A stretch of DNA of 64,000 bases. Source: Rana temporaria (Eukaryota; Chordata; Amphibia; Anura; Ranidae). Under the pieces are notes generated by a model. It was not told the DNA's origin and did not search any database. It was given only the letters and a program-made list of their open reading frames with translations. Below, in pieces: positions 9,794 through 20,765 of this stretch. The number at the start of each line of letters is the position of its first letter. Positions within the stretch are counted from its first letter, which is position 1. Location: positions 248,245,231 to 248,309,230 of the forward strand of contig NC_053489.1 of NCBI RefSeq assembly GCF_905171775.1. The letters are read 5' to 3'. The position numbers and the translations under genes were made by a program.

Positions 9794-10543
9794 GTGTTAT
9801 AATGGGAAAAAGGTGTCTCCATTGCGCTTTATCACCAATCCTTGTTTCCATGACAACCTCGATTTTTTTAAATCCAATTGTCACAGGGAGAGACAGTGAG
9901 GTGAAATCTTCTATACAGGGGCACAGGCAGCAAAACAAATGTTATAGGCATGTTATCTCTTCCCTATGCTATATTTTCTTTGACTTGAGTTACTTGAAAA
10001 TGTACCTGTTCCAACCTACATACAAATTAAACAAACCTACAGAATCTATCTTGTTTATAGTCTTTATAGGTTCACATTAGCCTACACAGTAAAATGCAGC
10101 ATTATGCATTAATAGTAAGAAGGTTAGCGCACTCATCAGCTGCAGTAGAGAGCAGTGTGATGCATGCCCATTTCTGCACAACCCACTGCTTCATTTATGT
10201 CACTTTTTACAGTAGTAGTATGATGCATGGCCCTGTTGCGTGGTGGCACACAGTGCCATCCAGTGGGCAGCAATAAAATACAGGCATACTGCATTTTTCT
10301 GCACTGCACAATACCACACATCACACTAGTGTTATGGTGTGAATGGGGTGAAAAGCAAGCAATTGTTTTTTGTTTGCCCTGGTGGTGTCCTGAGTTTTGA
10401 ATGACAATATTCAGTATACACCGTATGGTAATGTTACTTCACATAAAATGACACTATCAGCAATAAAGAAAACAAGTTAGCTGAGTCTGTCTTTTCCAGA
10501 ATGATGTTTAACATTAACATTGTCAGCTTTACTCAGATAGAAT
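9794..10543. other. Unassigned sequence
   Basis: Mixed sequence without a recognisable gene. 10094-10330 has repeated GCAGCA/ATGCAT blocks but no clear array. No transposon ends were identified. Confidence 0.35.
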
Positions 10544-10976
10544 GGCCCAGATTCTCAAAGAAGTTACGCTGGCGTATCTCGAGATGCGTTGCGTAAGTGT
10601 ATATATATGCCGCCGTATCTATGCGCCGTACCCACAGAACTAGATACGCTTGAAATTAGGCTTCTGCCGACCGACGTAACTTTCCTACGCTGACGTAGCG
10701 TGGGTGCATATTTACGCTGGTCGCATCTGGCGCACCCATTGATTTCCTATGCAAATATGCAAATGAGGGAGATACGCTGATTTCCGAACGTACGTCTGTC
10801 CGGCGCAGGCTACGCGCGGTGCGCGTAAGCTGTACGTCCGGCCTAAAGTTACCCCTCATAAAGCAGGGGTAACTTTGCACCAGACGTGTGCAAGTCAGCT
10901 GGAGAGCAACTACAGCAGCACCGTTACGGTCGAGCTGAGCAACCACACTTGCAGGTCAACACATCCGTATGCCAAC

Positions 10977-12119
10977 ATGCCAGGGACAGGCATGGTCATA
11001 CCACTACTAGTGTGTGCAGAGGCGCGTAGAAGGAGGAGGGCACGGGAGAGGATATACCGAACGTGCATGAACGTCTTTGGCATGGGGGATTCGGAGGTGT
11101 ATCGCATCTTCAGATTCAACACTGCTGCCATCCTGGAATTAGCCACAACCCTGCATGATGAAATCACCAGCCAGACACACCGCTCACATGCATTGCAGCC
11201 ACTGGTCAAAGTACTGGCAACACTGCATTTCCTTGCCAGTGGATCATTCCAGCGTACAAGTGGAGTAGTGGCTGGGATGTCACAAACCAGCATGAGCAGA
11301 TGCGTGCACCAGGTTGTCCCCGCAATCCTCAGATGCATGTCCCACCACATCATCAGACCCACCCAGGAGCATCTGCGGCAGAAGGCAAGGCAGGATTTCT
11401 ATGAAATTGCTGGATTCCCACGCACCGTGGGGGCCATTGATTGCACACATGTGCCACAGAGCACATATACCGCAATCGTAAGCATTGGCATTCCATCAAC
11501 GTACAGGTGATAGCCGATGCCCAATGCCTCATATGGCACGTCCGTGCCAAACACCCAGGGGCCAGCCACGACAGCTACATGTACCGTCAAAGCAACATCC
11601 CAACATAATTTGAACAGAACGTGTACAGGGACAGCTGGCTGGTTGGTGAGTGACATGGGAGTCAGGCATGACTGTCCTACCCCATGATGCAGACATCATG
11701 AGGGGCACATGCATGACTAACATCCCCGTGTCTTTTCCCTTCCAGGTGACTCTGCATATGCACTTGGGCCCCATCTCATGACTCCATACCGGGATCCCCA
11801 AACCAGAGGAGAGATAAACTACAATGCTGCACACATACATACCTGTGCAGTGGTGGAACGCACATTTGGCCTCTTGAAGTCCCGTTTCCGATGCCTGGAT
11901 AAGTCCGGGGGGACCCTGTTGTATTCCCCAAACTTTGTGTGCCAGATCATCGGTGCATGTTGCATGCTGCACAACTTCGCCATTAGAAAGAGCCTGGAGA
12001 TTAACATATGTGATGACCTGACCCCTGAACCAGACAGTCCCCCCCTGCCCGAGGCTACCCCATCTGCTGAGGGAACAGCAGTCAGGAGTTGCCTCGTGGA
12101 ACGCATCTTTGCATGTTAA
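10977..12119 (+). pseudogene. PIF/Harbinger transposase (HARBI1-like), intron-containing, disabled
   Basis: The ATG at 10977 opens a frame with an Arg-rich start (RRRRRARERIYRTCMNVFGM), an HTH-like block (GSFQRTSGVVAGMSQTSMSR) and GAIDCTH, the first catalytic Asp. Just after this, near 11455, a frameshift moves the coding to another frame (HSINVQVIAD, then PGASHDSYMYR). A TAA then interrupts it near 11607. Exon 1 ends at 11645 and exon 2 begins at 11746; the join creates GDSAYALGP with the second Asp. Exon 2 continues with CAVVERTFGLLKSRFRCLDK, the third catalytic residue Glu, and ends with the stop at 12117-12119. All three catalytic positions are readable, so decay is recent. Two lesions make it inactive. 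Confidence 0.88.
11646..11745 (+). other. GT-AG intron in the Harbinger transposase
   Basis: The donor GTGAGT at 11646 and acceptor CTTTTCCCTTCCAG ending at 11745 bracket 100 bp. Removing it restores the conserved LVGDSAY motif across the junction (Gly codon split as G/GT). The intron contains stops in frame. Splicing is inferred from the motif continuity. Confidence 0.85.
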
Positions 12120-12288
12120 ACACACACATTCATCATGGCACTTTCTGATTCCACCGCGTCTTCCCCGAATGAGGCATTATTCCTTACTAGGAAACAACCA
12201 TGGACATATTTTGTTCTCCACACTCCAGCAATTAAACTTTTTGCAGATGTGGTTCATTATACCTTCAACATTATACATTATACATTAT

Positions 12289-12987
12289 GGGCCAGATTCA
12301 CAGAGCAAGTACGCCGGCGTATCTACTGATACACCGGCGTACTTTCAAATTTGCCGCGTCGTATCTTTAGTTTGAATCCTCAAACCAGGATACAACGGCT
12401 TCTGGCTTCGATCCGACAGGCGTACGGCTTCGTACGCCTTCGGATCGTAGGTGGAATACTTCGGCGCCCGCTGGGTGGAGTTTGCGTCGTTTTCTGCGTC
12501 GGGTATGCTAATTAGCTTTTTCCGTCGATCCACAAAGGTACGCGCGGCCGTCGCATTCTCTTACGTCGTCGCTAGTCAGCTTTTCCCGGCGTATAGTTAA
12601 AGCTGCTATTTTGTGGCATATAGATAGACTTGCCATGTTAAAGTATGGCCGTCGTTCCCGTGTCAAATTAAATTTTTTTTTTCTTTTTTGCGTAAGTCGT
12701 CCGTGAATAGGAAAGGACGTAACTCACGTCTAAGTTAAAAAAATGACGTCGGTGCGACATCATTTCAAAACGGAGCATGCGCAGTTCATTCGGCGCGGGG
12801 ACGCGCTTCATTTAAATGAATCACGCCCCCAACCCGCCCAATTTCAAATACGCCACCAGAAAAACACTACGCCGCCGTAACTTGCGGCGCGAAATCGCTG
12901 AGGATTCGAAATTCCGCCAGGTAAGATACGGCGGCGTAGCGTATCACTGATACACGGCGCAAGTGCAAATGTCTGTGAATCTGGCCC
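12289..12987. mobile_element. Harbinger-type MITE, TSD TAT
   Basis: 699 bp from GGGCCAGATTCACAGAG to TCTGTGAATCTGGCCC, flanked by TAT (12286-12288 and 12988-12990). Subterminal GTACGCCGGCGTATCT repeats and a GC-rich core match the other members listed in this window. No coding capacity. Confidence 0.88.
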
Positions 12988-13189
12988 TATACGTCTACAT
13001 TGACTCTATCCGGGTTCTCTTCAATTATATTCAGTTTCTCTTGAGGCCCATTAGTTTTTCCATTCCCCTCCCTTCCCACCTATTCCTCTTCCCATAGACA
13101 AATCTTTCACCGCTCCAGGTGAGTCTCACTTATCATTAAGGGCTGTTGAACCACCAGGGTGCTGGCGATGCTGATTGTAGCAAAGAAAC

Positions 13190-13345
13190 GAAGAAAGTCT
13201 GGACTGCCGCACTCCAAAAATGACTAAAACAAATTAGGTCTTTATTTTCAAATGCACATGCATTCACCGCAAGCAAAAAAGGTACAGTAAGGGCCGACGC
13301 GTTTCACGCTGTACTTCAGCGCTCAGCCATGACTAAGGGACATCT
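13190..13345 (-). mobile_element. Penelope-like or related repeat fragment with a hammerhead-like core
   Basis: On the minus strand the sequence carries CTGAAGTACAGCGTGAAACG then CGTCGG (13320-13294), followed by a block with TTTGGAGTGCGGCAGTCCAG. The same GGAGTGCGGC-GTCCA block follows the core at 27000. The arrangement CTGA...helix...GAAAC...GTC resembles a hammerhead ribozyme of the kind known from Penelope-like elements. No ORF is present. Confidence 0.45.
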
Positions 13346-14439
13346 ACATGGATGCTCATGCTTCATTATACTATTGATAGTCATTACATACAACCTGTGT
13401 CATGGCATGCTCATCCATGTATAGATATTTGGCGTCTGGACGATTGATTATTTGTGCCCCATTGTAGTGTGTCTTGTTTTATGCTGTGTACAGTATTGTT
13501 AGTGGTCACACCAAGACACACTTTTTGATGCTGTGTTTGTGGTTGTTGTGTTCTGTCGAATTTCCATTATCTTCATCTCTAACCTCCCACTGTGGAGTTC
13601 CATGTTAGTTTTTAATTATTAATAAACAATTATATTTTAAAATTTTCCCATACATTGCATACTGTGCCACTCATTTGGTCCTCTGGTTCCTTTTCAGTCT
13701 TGATAAGGATAACTATTTTTTTTTGTTTATATGCATTATTCTCTGACTAAAGTGACACTACCCACATTGGGTATACAATGTTTTTGAGTATACACTTGTG
13801 TGTTATACACATACATATATGCCATTTATCCTTTTTCTTTTAGTTTATAGCATTCTCCTACTGTAGGATGATAGGTAGATGTAATTGTTGGCTCCTTCTG
13901 TAATCAAGGGAGTGGTAATTTGTTTTTCTTCTGGACTGTTAAGAGTTTCACAGGCTGGTAATTTGATTGCTTCCCCCTGCCTCTAGAAGAAGCTTCTAGA
14001 GCTTAGTGAGGGAGATTCAGATAACCATACTAAAAATGTCAGAGGAGTGTCCAGTAGGGGCACTGGGAGGGTGGTCATCATCTGAAATCATCATAAATCA
14101 TCGGAGACACTAGAGCTGGGTTCTCTCTCTACGGGGGGGGGTGCACAGCTGCACAGCTGTTCTTAAGGCCTTAGTGGAGTTAGGGCTGAGGGCCTGGATG
14201 GATCTGCTTAGGGGCTGATTGTAGGACCTCACCACAAGGGATCTGTTCTGGAGAAGAACTATCCCACTCACTCACTGGAATGTGTACAGCAGAAGCTGGA
14301 AGGTGGCAGCTGTCTCTGGGACTTGCAAGTAAAGACTCAAAAACTCTTTAAAGAAAGAGCCTATCTTCCTTCATTAAGACTTTAGGCAAAGACTGTGGCA
14401 AGTGGAAGTAGAAAATGTCCCACGTCACTTGAATTAAAT
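13346..14439. other. Unassigned sequence
   Basis: AT-rich, no gene recognised. 13451-13640 is T-rich with no ORF; 14130-14140 has a short G run. Possibly decayed transposon DNA. Confidence 0.35.
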
Positions 14440-14800
14440 AATGCCTCAAGCTCGGTTGTCAGTGGGAGTAAGAAAATTACATAGCGCCTGTGGTCACTAG
14501 GGGGAAGAATAGTGCCTAATTATTGGTATTGGTGGGAGGAATAATGCCCCATCATTTGTGTCAGTGGTGGAAATAGACCCTTATTGTCAATGGGAAGTAT
14601 AGTGCCCTGTTGTTAGTGTCAATGTAAGGAATGGTGCCTGATCATTGAGGTCAGTGGAAGGAATAGTACCCCATTATTGATATTAGTGAAAGAAATTATG
14701 CCTCCTAATTGCTGACAGTGGAAGGAATAATGCCTTTATCAGTGGGAAGAATGATGTCTTGAGGGCCGGATAAAGGCAAGCAAACAGCCGAATCGGGCAC
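14440..14800 (+). repeat. Degenerate minisatellite
   Basis: Repeated blocks built around CAGTGGAAGGAATAATGCC(C) and TTATTG(A/G)TATTAGTG recur about ten times with roughly 30-40 bp spacing. Non-coding. Confidence 0.75.
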
Positions 14801-15603
14801 ACAGGCTGTAATTTGGAGACCATTGCCCTAAATAGACCCCTGTGGCTGTGCAGTGTTCAAATTGCATTGGCTACCAGTAGTTGTGCATAGGCACAAGGTA
14901 ACCAGATACCAAAGAGACTTTCTTATGGTATGTGCATTTTCCCGCAAGGTTCCAAACTGAAGGTGTGGGATGAAGGTTTGCTCAGCTTGTGTTATTAGCA
15001 AGCCATGTGCCTGTATGGTCCATATAATTGTCTCTCTAAAAAGCAATAGAGAGAAAAAAAAAGTAATGTTCCAAATAGGGTTAAAAAAAAGAAGGAGAAT
15101 CCTCTTTAATAATAGGGATATTGATAAGGTTGGGTTTGGTGGAAGGGTGCTTCCCTAAGAGAGGGAGCAGAAGGGTAGGAATTAACCACTTGACCACTAG
15201 GCACGTAAACCCCCTTAATAACCAGACCAATTTTCAGCTTTCGGTGCTCTCACAATTTGAATGACAATTACTCAGTCATACAACACTGTACCCAAATGAA
15301 ATTTTCGTCCTTTTTTTCACACAAATAGAGCTTTCTTTTGGTGGTATTTAATCACCGTTGGGTTTTTTATTTTTTGCGCTATAAGAGAAAAAAGACTGAA
15401 AATTCTGTAAAAAAAAATAATTTTTCTTTGTTTCTGTTATAAAATTTGGCAAATTTTGTATTTTTTCTTCATTCTTTTGCATAAATGTGAAAGATGAAGT
15501 TACGCCGAGTAAATAGATACCCAACATGTCACCCTTCAAAATTGCACACGCTCGTGGAATGGCGCCAAACTTTGCTACTTAAAAATCCCCATAGACGACT
15601 TTG

Positions 15604-16275
15604 CAGGGTATTGTGGGGTATTGCGGAGTATTGTGGGGTATTGCGGAGTATTGTGGGGTATTGCGGAGTATTGTGGGGTATTGCAGGGTATTGCGGGGTA
15701 TTGCGGAGTATTGTGGGGTATTGTGGGGTATTACAGCGGAGTATTGCGGGGTATTGTGGAGTATTGCGGGGTATTGTGGGGTATTGCGGGGTATTGCGGA
15801 GTATTGCGGAGTATTGCGGAGTATTGTGGGGTATTGTGGGGTATTGTGGGGCATTGCGGAGTATTGCGGGGCATTGCGGAGTATTGCGGGGCATTGCGGA
15901 GTATTGCGGGGCATTGCGGAGTATTGCGGGGTATTGCAGAGTATGGGGGCATTGCAGAGTATTTTGGGGTATTGCAGAGTATGGGGGCATTGCAGAGTAT
16001 GGGGGCATTGCAGAGTATGGGGGCATTGCAGAGTATGGGGGCATTGCAGAGTATGGGGGCATTGCAGAGTATGGGGGCATTGCGGAGTATTGCGGGGTAT
16101 TGCAGAGTATGGGGGCATTGCAGAGTATTTTGGGGTATTGCACAGTGTGGGGGCATTGCAGAGTGTGGGGGCATTGCAGAGTATTTTGGGGTATTGCACA
16201 GTGTGGGGGCATTGCAGAGTGTGGGGGCATTGCAGAGTGTGGGGGCATTGCAGAGTATGGCTGGTACTGCAGAGT
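15604..16275 (+). repeat. GGGGTATTGCGGAGTATT minisatellite
   Basis: About 670 bp. 15604-15940 is built from 10-bp units (GGGGTATTGC, GGAGTATTGC and GTG variants). 15940-16275 shifts to an 18-bp unit, TTGCAGAGTATGGGGGCA. Because 10 is not a multiple of 3, all forward and reverse frames stay open, giving several 200-380 residue frames of low complexity. These are artefacts of the repeat and not genes. The G runs may form G-quadruplexes. Confidence 0.95.
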
Positions 16276-16680
16276 ATTGCACAGGGAGGGATGGATGGCT
16301 GGATCTGTGACTGCATGTGTCACAGATCCAGCCCACAGCAGCAGCAGCAGCTTCCGCTCTCTCCCCTCTCCTCTCTCACACTGTACTGTTCGGTACAGAG
16401 AGGAGAGGGAGGAACCGGCGTCATCACATGACGCCGGTTTGTTTACTAGTGATCGCTCCGTCATTGGACGGAGCGATCACGTGGTAAACCGCCGCTATCA
16501 GCGGCGATTTACCGTGATCCGTGATCAGCCGAGTCCGGAGGACCCGGCGGTCACGGAGACTCCCGTGTGCGCGCCCCACAGGGCGCGTGGGAGCGCGATT
16601 CTGGGAGGACGTACATTGACGCCCTCCCAGAGTTAAGCAACCGCCTTGTAGACGTATTTCGTCTATAGGGCGGTTGTTAA

Positions 16681-17122
16681 AGCGGTTGTAAACCGCATAA
16701 ACTTTTTTTTTTTCCCCCCAAACCTGCAATGCAAAAGGCATAATAGGCTAGTATGCATCGCATACTAGCCTATTATGAAATACTTACCTCGGAACGAGGT
16801 GTGTACCACTTACCTGGTCCACGCCGAGCAGGATGTCATCTTGCTCCGGCGTGTCTTCCGGGTATCGCCGCTCCAGCGCTGTGATTGGCTGGAGCGGCGA
16901 TGACGTCACTCCCGCGCGTGCGCGCGGGAGATTTAAAATCGGCAGGGTCCGGCGATGCCGGTCCTTCAGCCGTGGAGTCCCCCCTGCGCATGCGCCGCCC
17001 GCATTGCGGGGGTAATATCTCCTAAACCGTGCAGGTTTAGGAGATATTATCCTTACCTACAGGTAAGCCATGTTGTAGGCTTACCTGTAGGTAAAAGTCC
17101 AAATAGTGGGTTTACAACCACT
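16681..17122. mobile_element. Nested TTAA element (AGCGGTTGTAAACC type)
   Basis: The ends AGCGGTTGTAAACC and GGTTTACAACCACT are inverted and flanked by TTAA (16677-16680 and 17123-17126). The interior is palindromic, with paired GGAGCGGCGAT blocks and CCTACAGGTAAG around 17080. Non-coding. Confidence 0.75.
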
Positions 17123-17518
17123 TTAAGTGGTTAAGCTGGCCATACATGGATCAAAAATTCAGCCATTTCAGCAGGGACCACCCAAATTTTGATCCATATG
17201 TGGCCACTGCGGTTGAATGTTTAACCGCTCTGTTGGCATTTTCTCGCTCAATCAGCGATGCAGGCTAATGACTTACATAATGTATGGTAAATTCAATTAT
17301 CAGGATCAGAAAACTAGTGTGGATATATGCTCATGCACATGAGCATCGGACTGATCATTCTGCAATACAAGACATGCAGTGATGGCTCAGCGTGAGCGTG
17401 TCCGCACATGCATGTAGCAATTGCCATGCATAAATAGACCAGTGGTCTATTTAAACTAACATGTCACTGTGTGAAGTTTCCTGTCCCAGGGCTCTGAGCA
17501 GAGAGTGTCTCTCTCACA

Positions 17519-17915
17519 CAGCACTAACAGACAGCACTAATAGGCAGCATGGATGAGCACTGATAGGTGGCATTAATGAGCACTGATAGGTGGAACAGAT
17601 GGGCACTGATAGGCAGCACTGATGGTCATTTATAGGCGGCATTGATGAGCACTGATAGGTGCCATTGATGATCAGTGGTAGGCAGCATTGATGAGTAATG
17701 ATAGGCTGCACTGATGGGCATTGATGAGCACTGATAGGCAGCACTCATAGACTGCACCAATGTGCACTGATAGGCGGCATCGATGAACACTGATAGGTGT
17801 CACGGATGGGCACTGATAGGTGTCATTGATGAGCCTGATAGGTGGCACTGATAGGCATTGATGAGTACTAATAGGCAGCTTTGATGAGCACTGATAGGCG
17901 GCACTGATAGGCATT
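17519..17915 (+). repeat. 23-bp minisatellite
   Basis: About 17 diverged copies of a GATGAGCACTGATAGGTGGCA type unit, period 23 bp where best preserved (17590-17720). Open reading on the minus strand is a repeat artefact. Confidence 0.9.
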
Positions 17916-18334
17916 AGGCCTGTTTATGTGATCAGCCGATCATATGGTAAAGGGCTGCTGTGATTGACAGAGTACACTGTATGCGAGCCCCATGGAGGCA
18001 CACTGGAGGCATGGTTCTGAGAGGATGTCCATAGACGCCCTACCTAAATTGTAAGCCCGGGGCTTGTATGGAGGGAGGGTCAGGGGGGCCCATCATGGTT
18101 TTTTTCACTGGGGCCCTAAAGGTTCTAGTTATGTTTCTGACATGGAATCAATAAGCCATGACACTACAAAATGCAATCATAATATATGAACCCATCATTA
18201 CAAGGTAAGGCAAACGGTAATATAACTATGCTTAGAACCTTTTAACACTAAGGCAATTTTCAGGCGTTTTAGCGCTGGAATTAGCGCCTATAAAGTGCCT
18301 GAAAACTGCCTCCTGTGCCGCCCAAATGTAAAGC

Positions 18335-18655
18335 CTGAGTGCTTTCACACTGGGCCGGTGCGCTTGCGGGAGATTAGAAAAACTCCTGCAAGCAGCATCT
18401 TTGGGGCGGTTTGGAAACACTGTATACACTGCTCCCAAAACACCTCTACCCATTGCAATGAATTGGCAGCGCTTTCCAAAGCGCCTGAAAAGCGTTTCGG
18501 AAGCACCACAACGCAGGTGATTTTAACCAATTTATTCCGCCGCTAGCAGGGGTTAAAAGCATGCCGCTAGGAGCCGAAAAGTGCTGCTTAAACAGCGGTA
18601 AAGCGCCGCTAAAACAAGCAGAGCTTTACACAGGCGGCCCCAGTGTAAATACGGT
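18335..18655. repeat. Interspersed repeat, also at 56535
   Basis: Contains GCCTGAGTGCTTTCACACT, GCAAGCAGCATCTTTGGGGC and GTATACACTGCTCC, all repeated in the same order at 56535-56812. The edges are not resolved. Non-coding. Confidence 0.65.
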
Positions 18656-19547
18656 CTAATAAGTGTACCTTCCATCCACTTCAGTAACTACTGACGTGTG
18701 CTTATCCCCTATAGAACATGTCTTGCTTTATGCAATCTTCCAAATAGCAGACCAGGGCCGCACACTGGTGATGTTAACCATAGTACTATGATTAACATCG
18801 CCAGTGTGCGGCCCCAGTCAGGATTACATGAATTTCTAGTTAAACAATAAAACAATAACAATAAAACATTTGAAAGTGTACAATGCCTTTAACCACTTCA
18901 GCCTCGGAAGAATTTATCCCCTTCCTGACCAGAGCATTTTTTGCGATTCGGCACTGCGTCGCTTTAGCTGACAATTGCGTGTTGTGCCCAAACAAAATTT
19001 ACTTCCTTTTTTCCCTAAAAATAGAGCTTTCTTTTGGTGGTATTTGATCACCTCTGCGGTTTTAATTTTTTGCACTATAAACAAAAAAGGAGCAACAGTT
19101 TTGAAAAAAAAGCAATATTTTTTACTTTTTGCTATTATAAATATCCCCCCCCCCCCCAAAAAAAAAGTTTTCCTCAGTTTAGGCCGATATGTATTCTTCT
19201 ACATATCTTTGGTGAAAAAATTGCAATAAGCGTATATTGATTGGTTTGCGCAAAAGCTATAGCGTCTACAAAATAGGGGATAGATTTACGTCATTTTTAT
19301 TAAAAACGTTTTTTTACTAGTAATGGCGGCGATCTGTGATTTTTATCTGGACTGCGCGTGCCATTCTGCCAATGTATATCAGCATCAGGGCCGGACTGGG
19401 CATAAAAACCAGCCCTGGAAATTCTTTCATAGCAGCCCCAGTGGCGTAGCGGGGGTTGTCAGCACCCAAGGCAAGTAATTTGCACCCCTAACCCGCGGAC
19501 ATTTAGCACGCCGAGTCCCTTCCACTCGTACAGTATTAAACCCCTTA

Positions 19548-19963
19548 TGCCCTGTACACACGATCGGTTCATCCAATGAAAACGGTCTGATGGATTTTTC
19601 ATCAGATATCCGATGAAGCTGAAGCTCATCAGTCGTGCCTACACACCATCAGTTAAAAAAACGATTGTGTCAGAACGCGGTGACGTAAAACACTACGACG
19701 TGCTGAAAAAAAATTAAGTTCAATGCTTCCGAACATGCGTCGACTTGATTCTGAGCATACGTGGATTTTTAACTGATGGACGTGCCCACAGACGATCGTT
19801 TTTTTCTATCGGTTAGTTAACCATCAGATAATTTTAAAACAAAGTTCCTAGTTTTTTAACCGATGGATAAAAAACTGATGGGGGCCACACACGATCGGTT
19901 AGTCTGATGAAAACGGTCCATCAGACCGTTTTAATCAGACAAACCGATCGTGTGTACGTGGCA
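19548..19963. mobile_element. MITE (TGCCCTGTACACACGATCGG type), TSD TTA
   Basis: The ends TGCCCTGTACACACGATCGG and CCGATCGTGTGTACGTGGCA are inverted, with TTA at 19545-19547 and 19964-19966. The long subterminal GATGAAAACGGTC repeats are also inverted, so the element is largely palindromic. Related to 32305. Confidence 0.88.
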
Positions 19964-20160
19964 TTAGGATGTACCACTCTTTCTCTTTGTTCTCCTTTCT
20001 TTACCTTTTATCTCTCTCTATCCTAATGTCTTGTCCCCACCCCCTATCTATCGCTCTTTATCCATCTTTCATGTTCTTTCTCACTCGTTTTCTTTCTTTA
20101 TCCCCCTCTTTTAATTCCTTCTCTTACTCCTTGTTTTTTTCCTCTCTCAACTCTATATCT

Positions 20161-20193
<33 letters not shown>

Positions 20194-20406
20194 GTATGTA
20201 TTTACACCTATAATGTATATTGCACCCAATAAATGATTGTCTTATGGGGGAGGATGGATTTCAATGTAAAATGTGCCATGGCCATAGCACCCACCATAAA
20301 GCATCCTCATTCTGTACTGGGGGCTCTAATATAATTCTGCTGTGGCAGATGAGGAAGTGTGTACAGTGTGTGTGTATCATGTGTGTACCCTCTCCTGCAG
20401 GGATTG

Positions 20407-20765
20407 CAGACATTACAGGAGATGGTCAGAGACTGCAGATATATATTACAGGAGATGGTCAGAGACTGCAGATATATATTACAGGAGATGGTCAGAGACT
20501 GCAGATATATATTACAGGAGATGGTCAGAGACTGCAGATATATATTACAGGAGATGGTCAGAGACTGCAGATATATATTACAGGAGATGGTCAGAGACTG
20601 CAGATATATATTACAGGAGATGGTCAGAGACTGTAGTTACAGGACAGGAGATGCTCAGAGACTGCAGATTATAGTACAGGAGAATGTCAGAGATTGCAGA
20701 CATGGTACAGGGGACGGTTAAGGATTGCAGACATGATTGATTCAGGAGATGGTCAGAGGCTGCAT
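20407..20765 (+). repeat. 33-bp minisatellite (GGAGATGGTCAGAGACTGCAG)
   Basis: Seven nearly identical 33-bp units start at 20418, 20451, 20484, 20517, 20550, 20583 and 20616, followed by degenerate copies to 20765. The period is divisible by three, so each forward frame repeats an 11-residue word (for example ITGDGQRLQIY). No flanking coding homology supports a real protein. Confidence 0.95.

Larger units (their letters stand above)
10544..12288 (+). mobile_element. PIF/Harbinger-type DNA transposon, left end and transposase
   Basis: The left end GGCCCAGATTCTCAAAG followed by TTACGCTGGCGTATCT resembles the ends of the non-autonomous elements at 12289, 25604, 31582, 42852 and 51938. The transposase pseudogene lies inside. 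A matching right end was not found before the MITE at 12289, so the element is either truncated or its right end was lost when that MITE inserted. The usual second Harbinger ORF (Myb/SANT-like) was not seen. Confidence 0.75.
15186..17130. mobile_element. TTAA-flanked TIR element with nested element and minisatellite
   Basis: Bounded by TTAA (15182-15185 and 17131-17134) with termini CCACTTGACC and AAGTGG. Its left part (15186-15590, with AGAGCTTTCTTTTGGTGGTAT) shares sequence with 18990-19280 and 40800-41110, so it is a family. It holds a 10/18-bp minisatellite, a set of nested palindromes (16410-16680) and a second TTAA element at 16681. TTAA targets point to piggyBac-like mobilisation, but no transposase is present. 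Confidence 0.7.

Noticed and set aside
15494..16636. Long open frames up to 380 residues on both strands
   Set aside because: Produced by the 10/18-bp minisatellite; composition is purely repetitive (YCGVLRSI-type words) and all frames are open.
20220..20721. Repeat protein with 11-residue ITGDGQRLQIY units
   Set aside because: A 33-bp minisatellite inside a non-coding hAT element; no non-repeat domain or splice structure supports translation.
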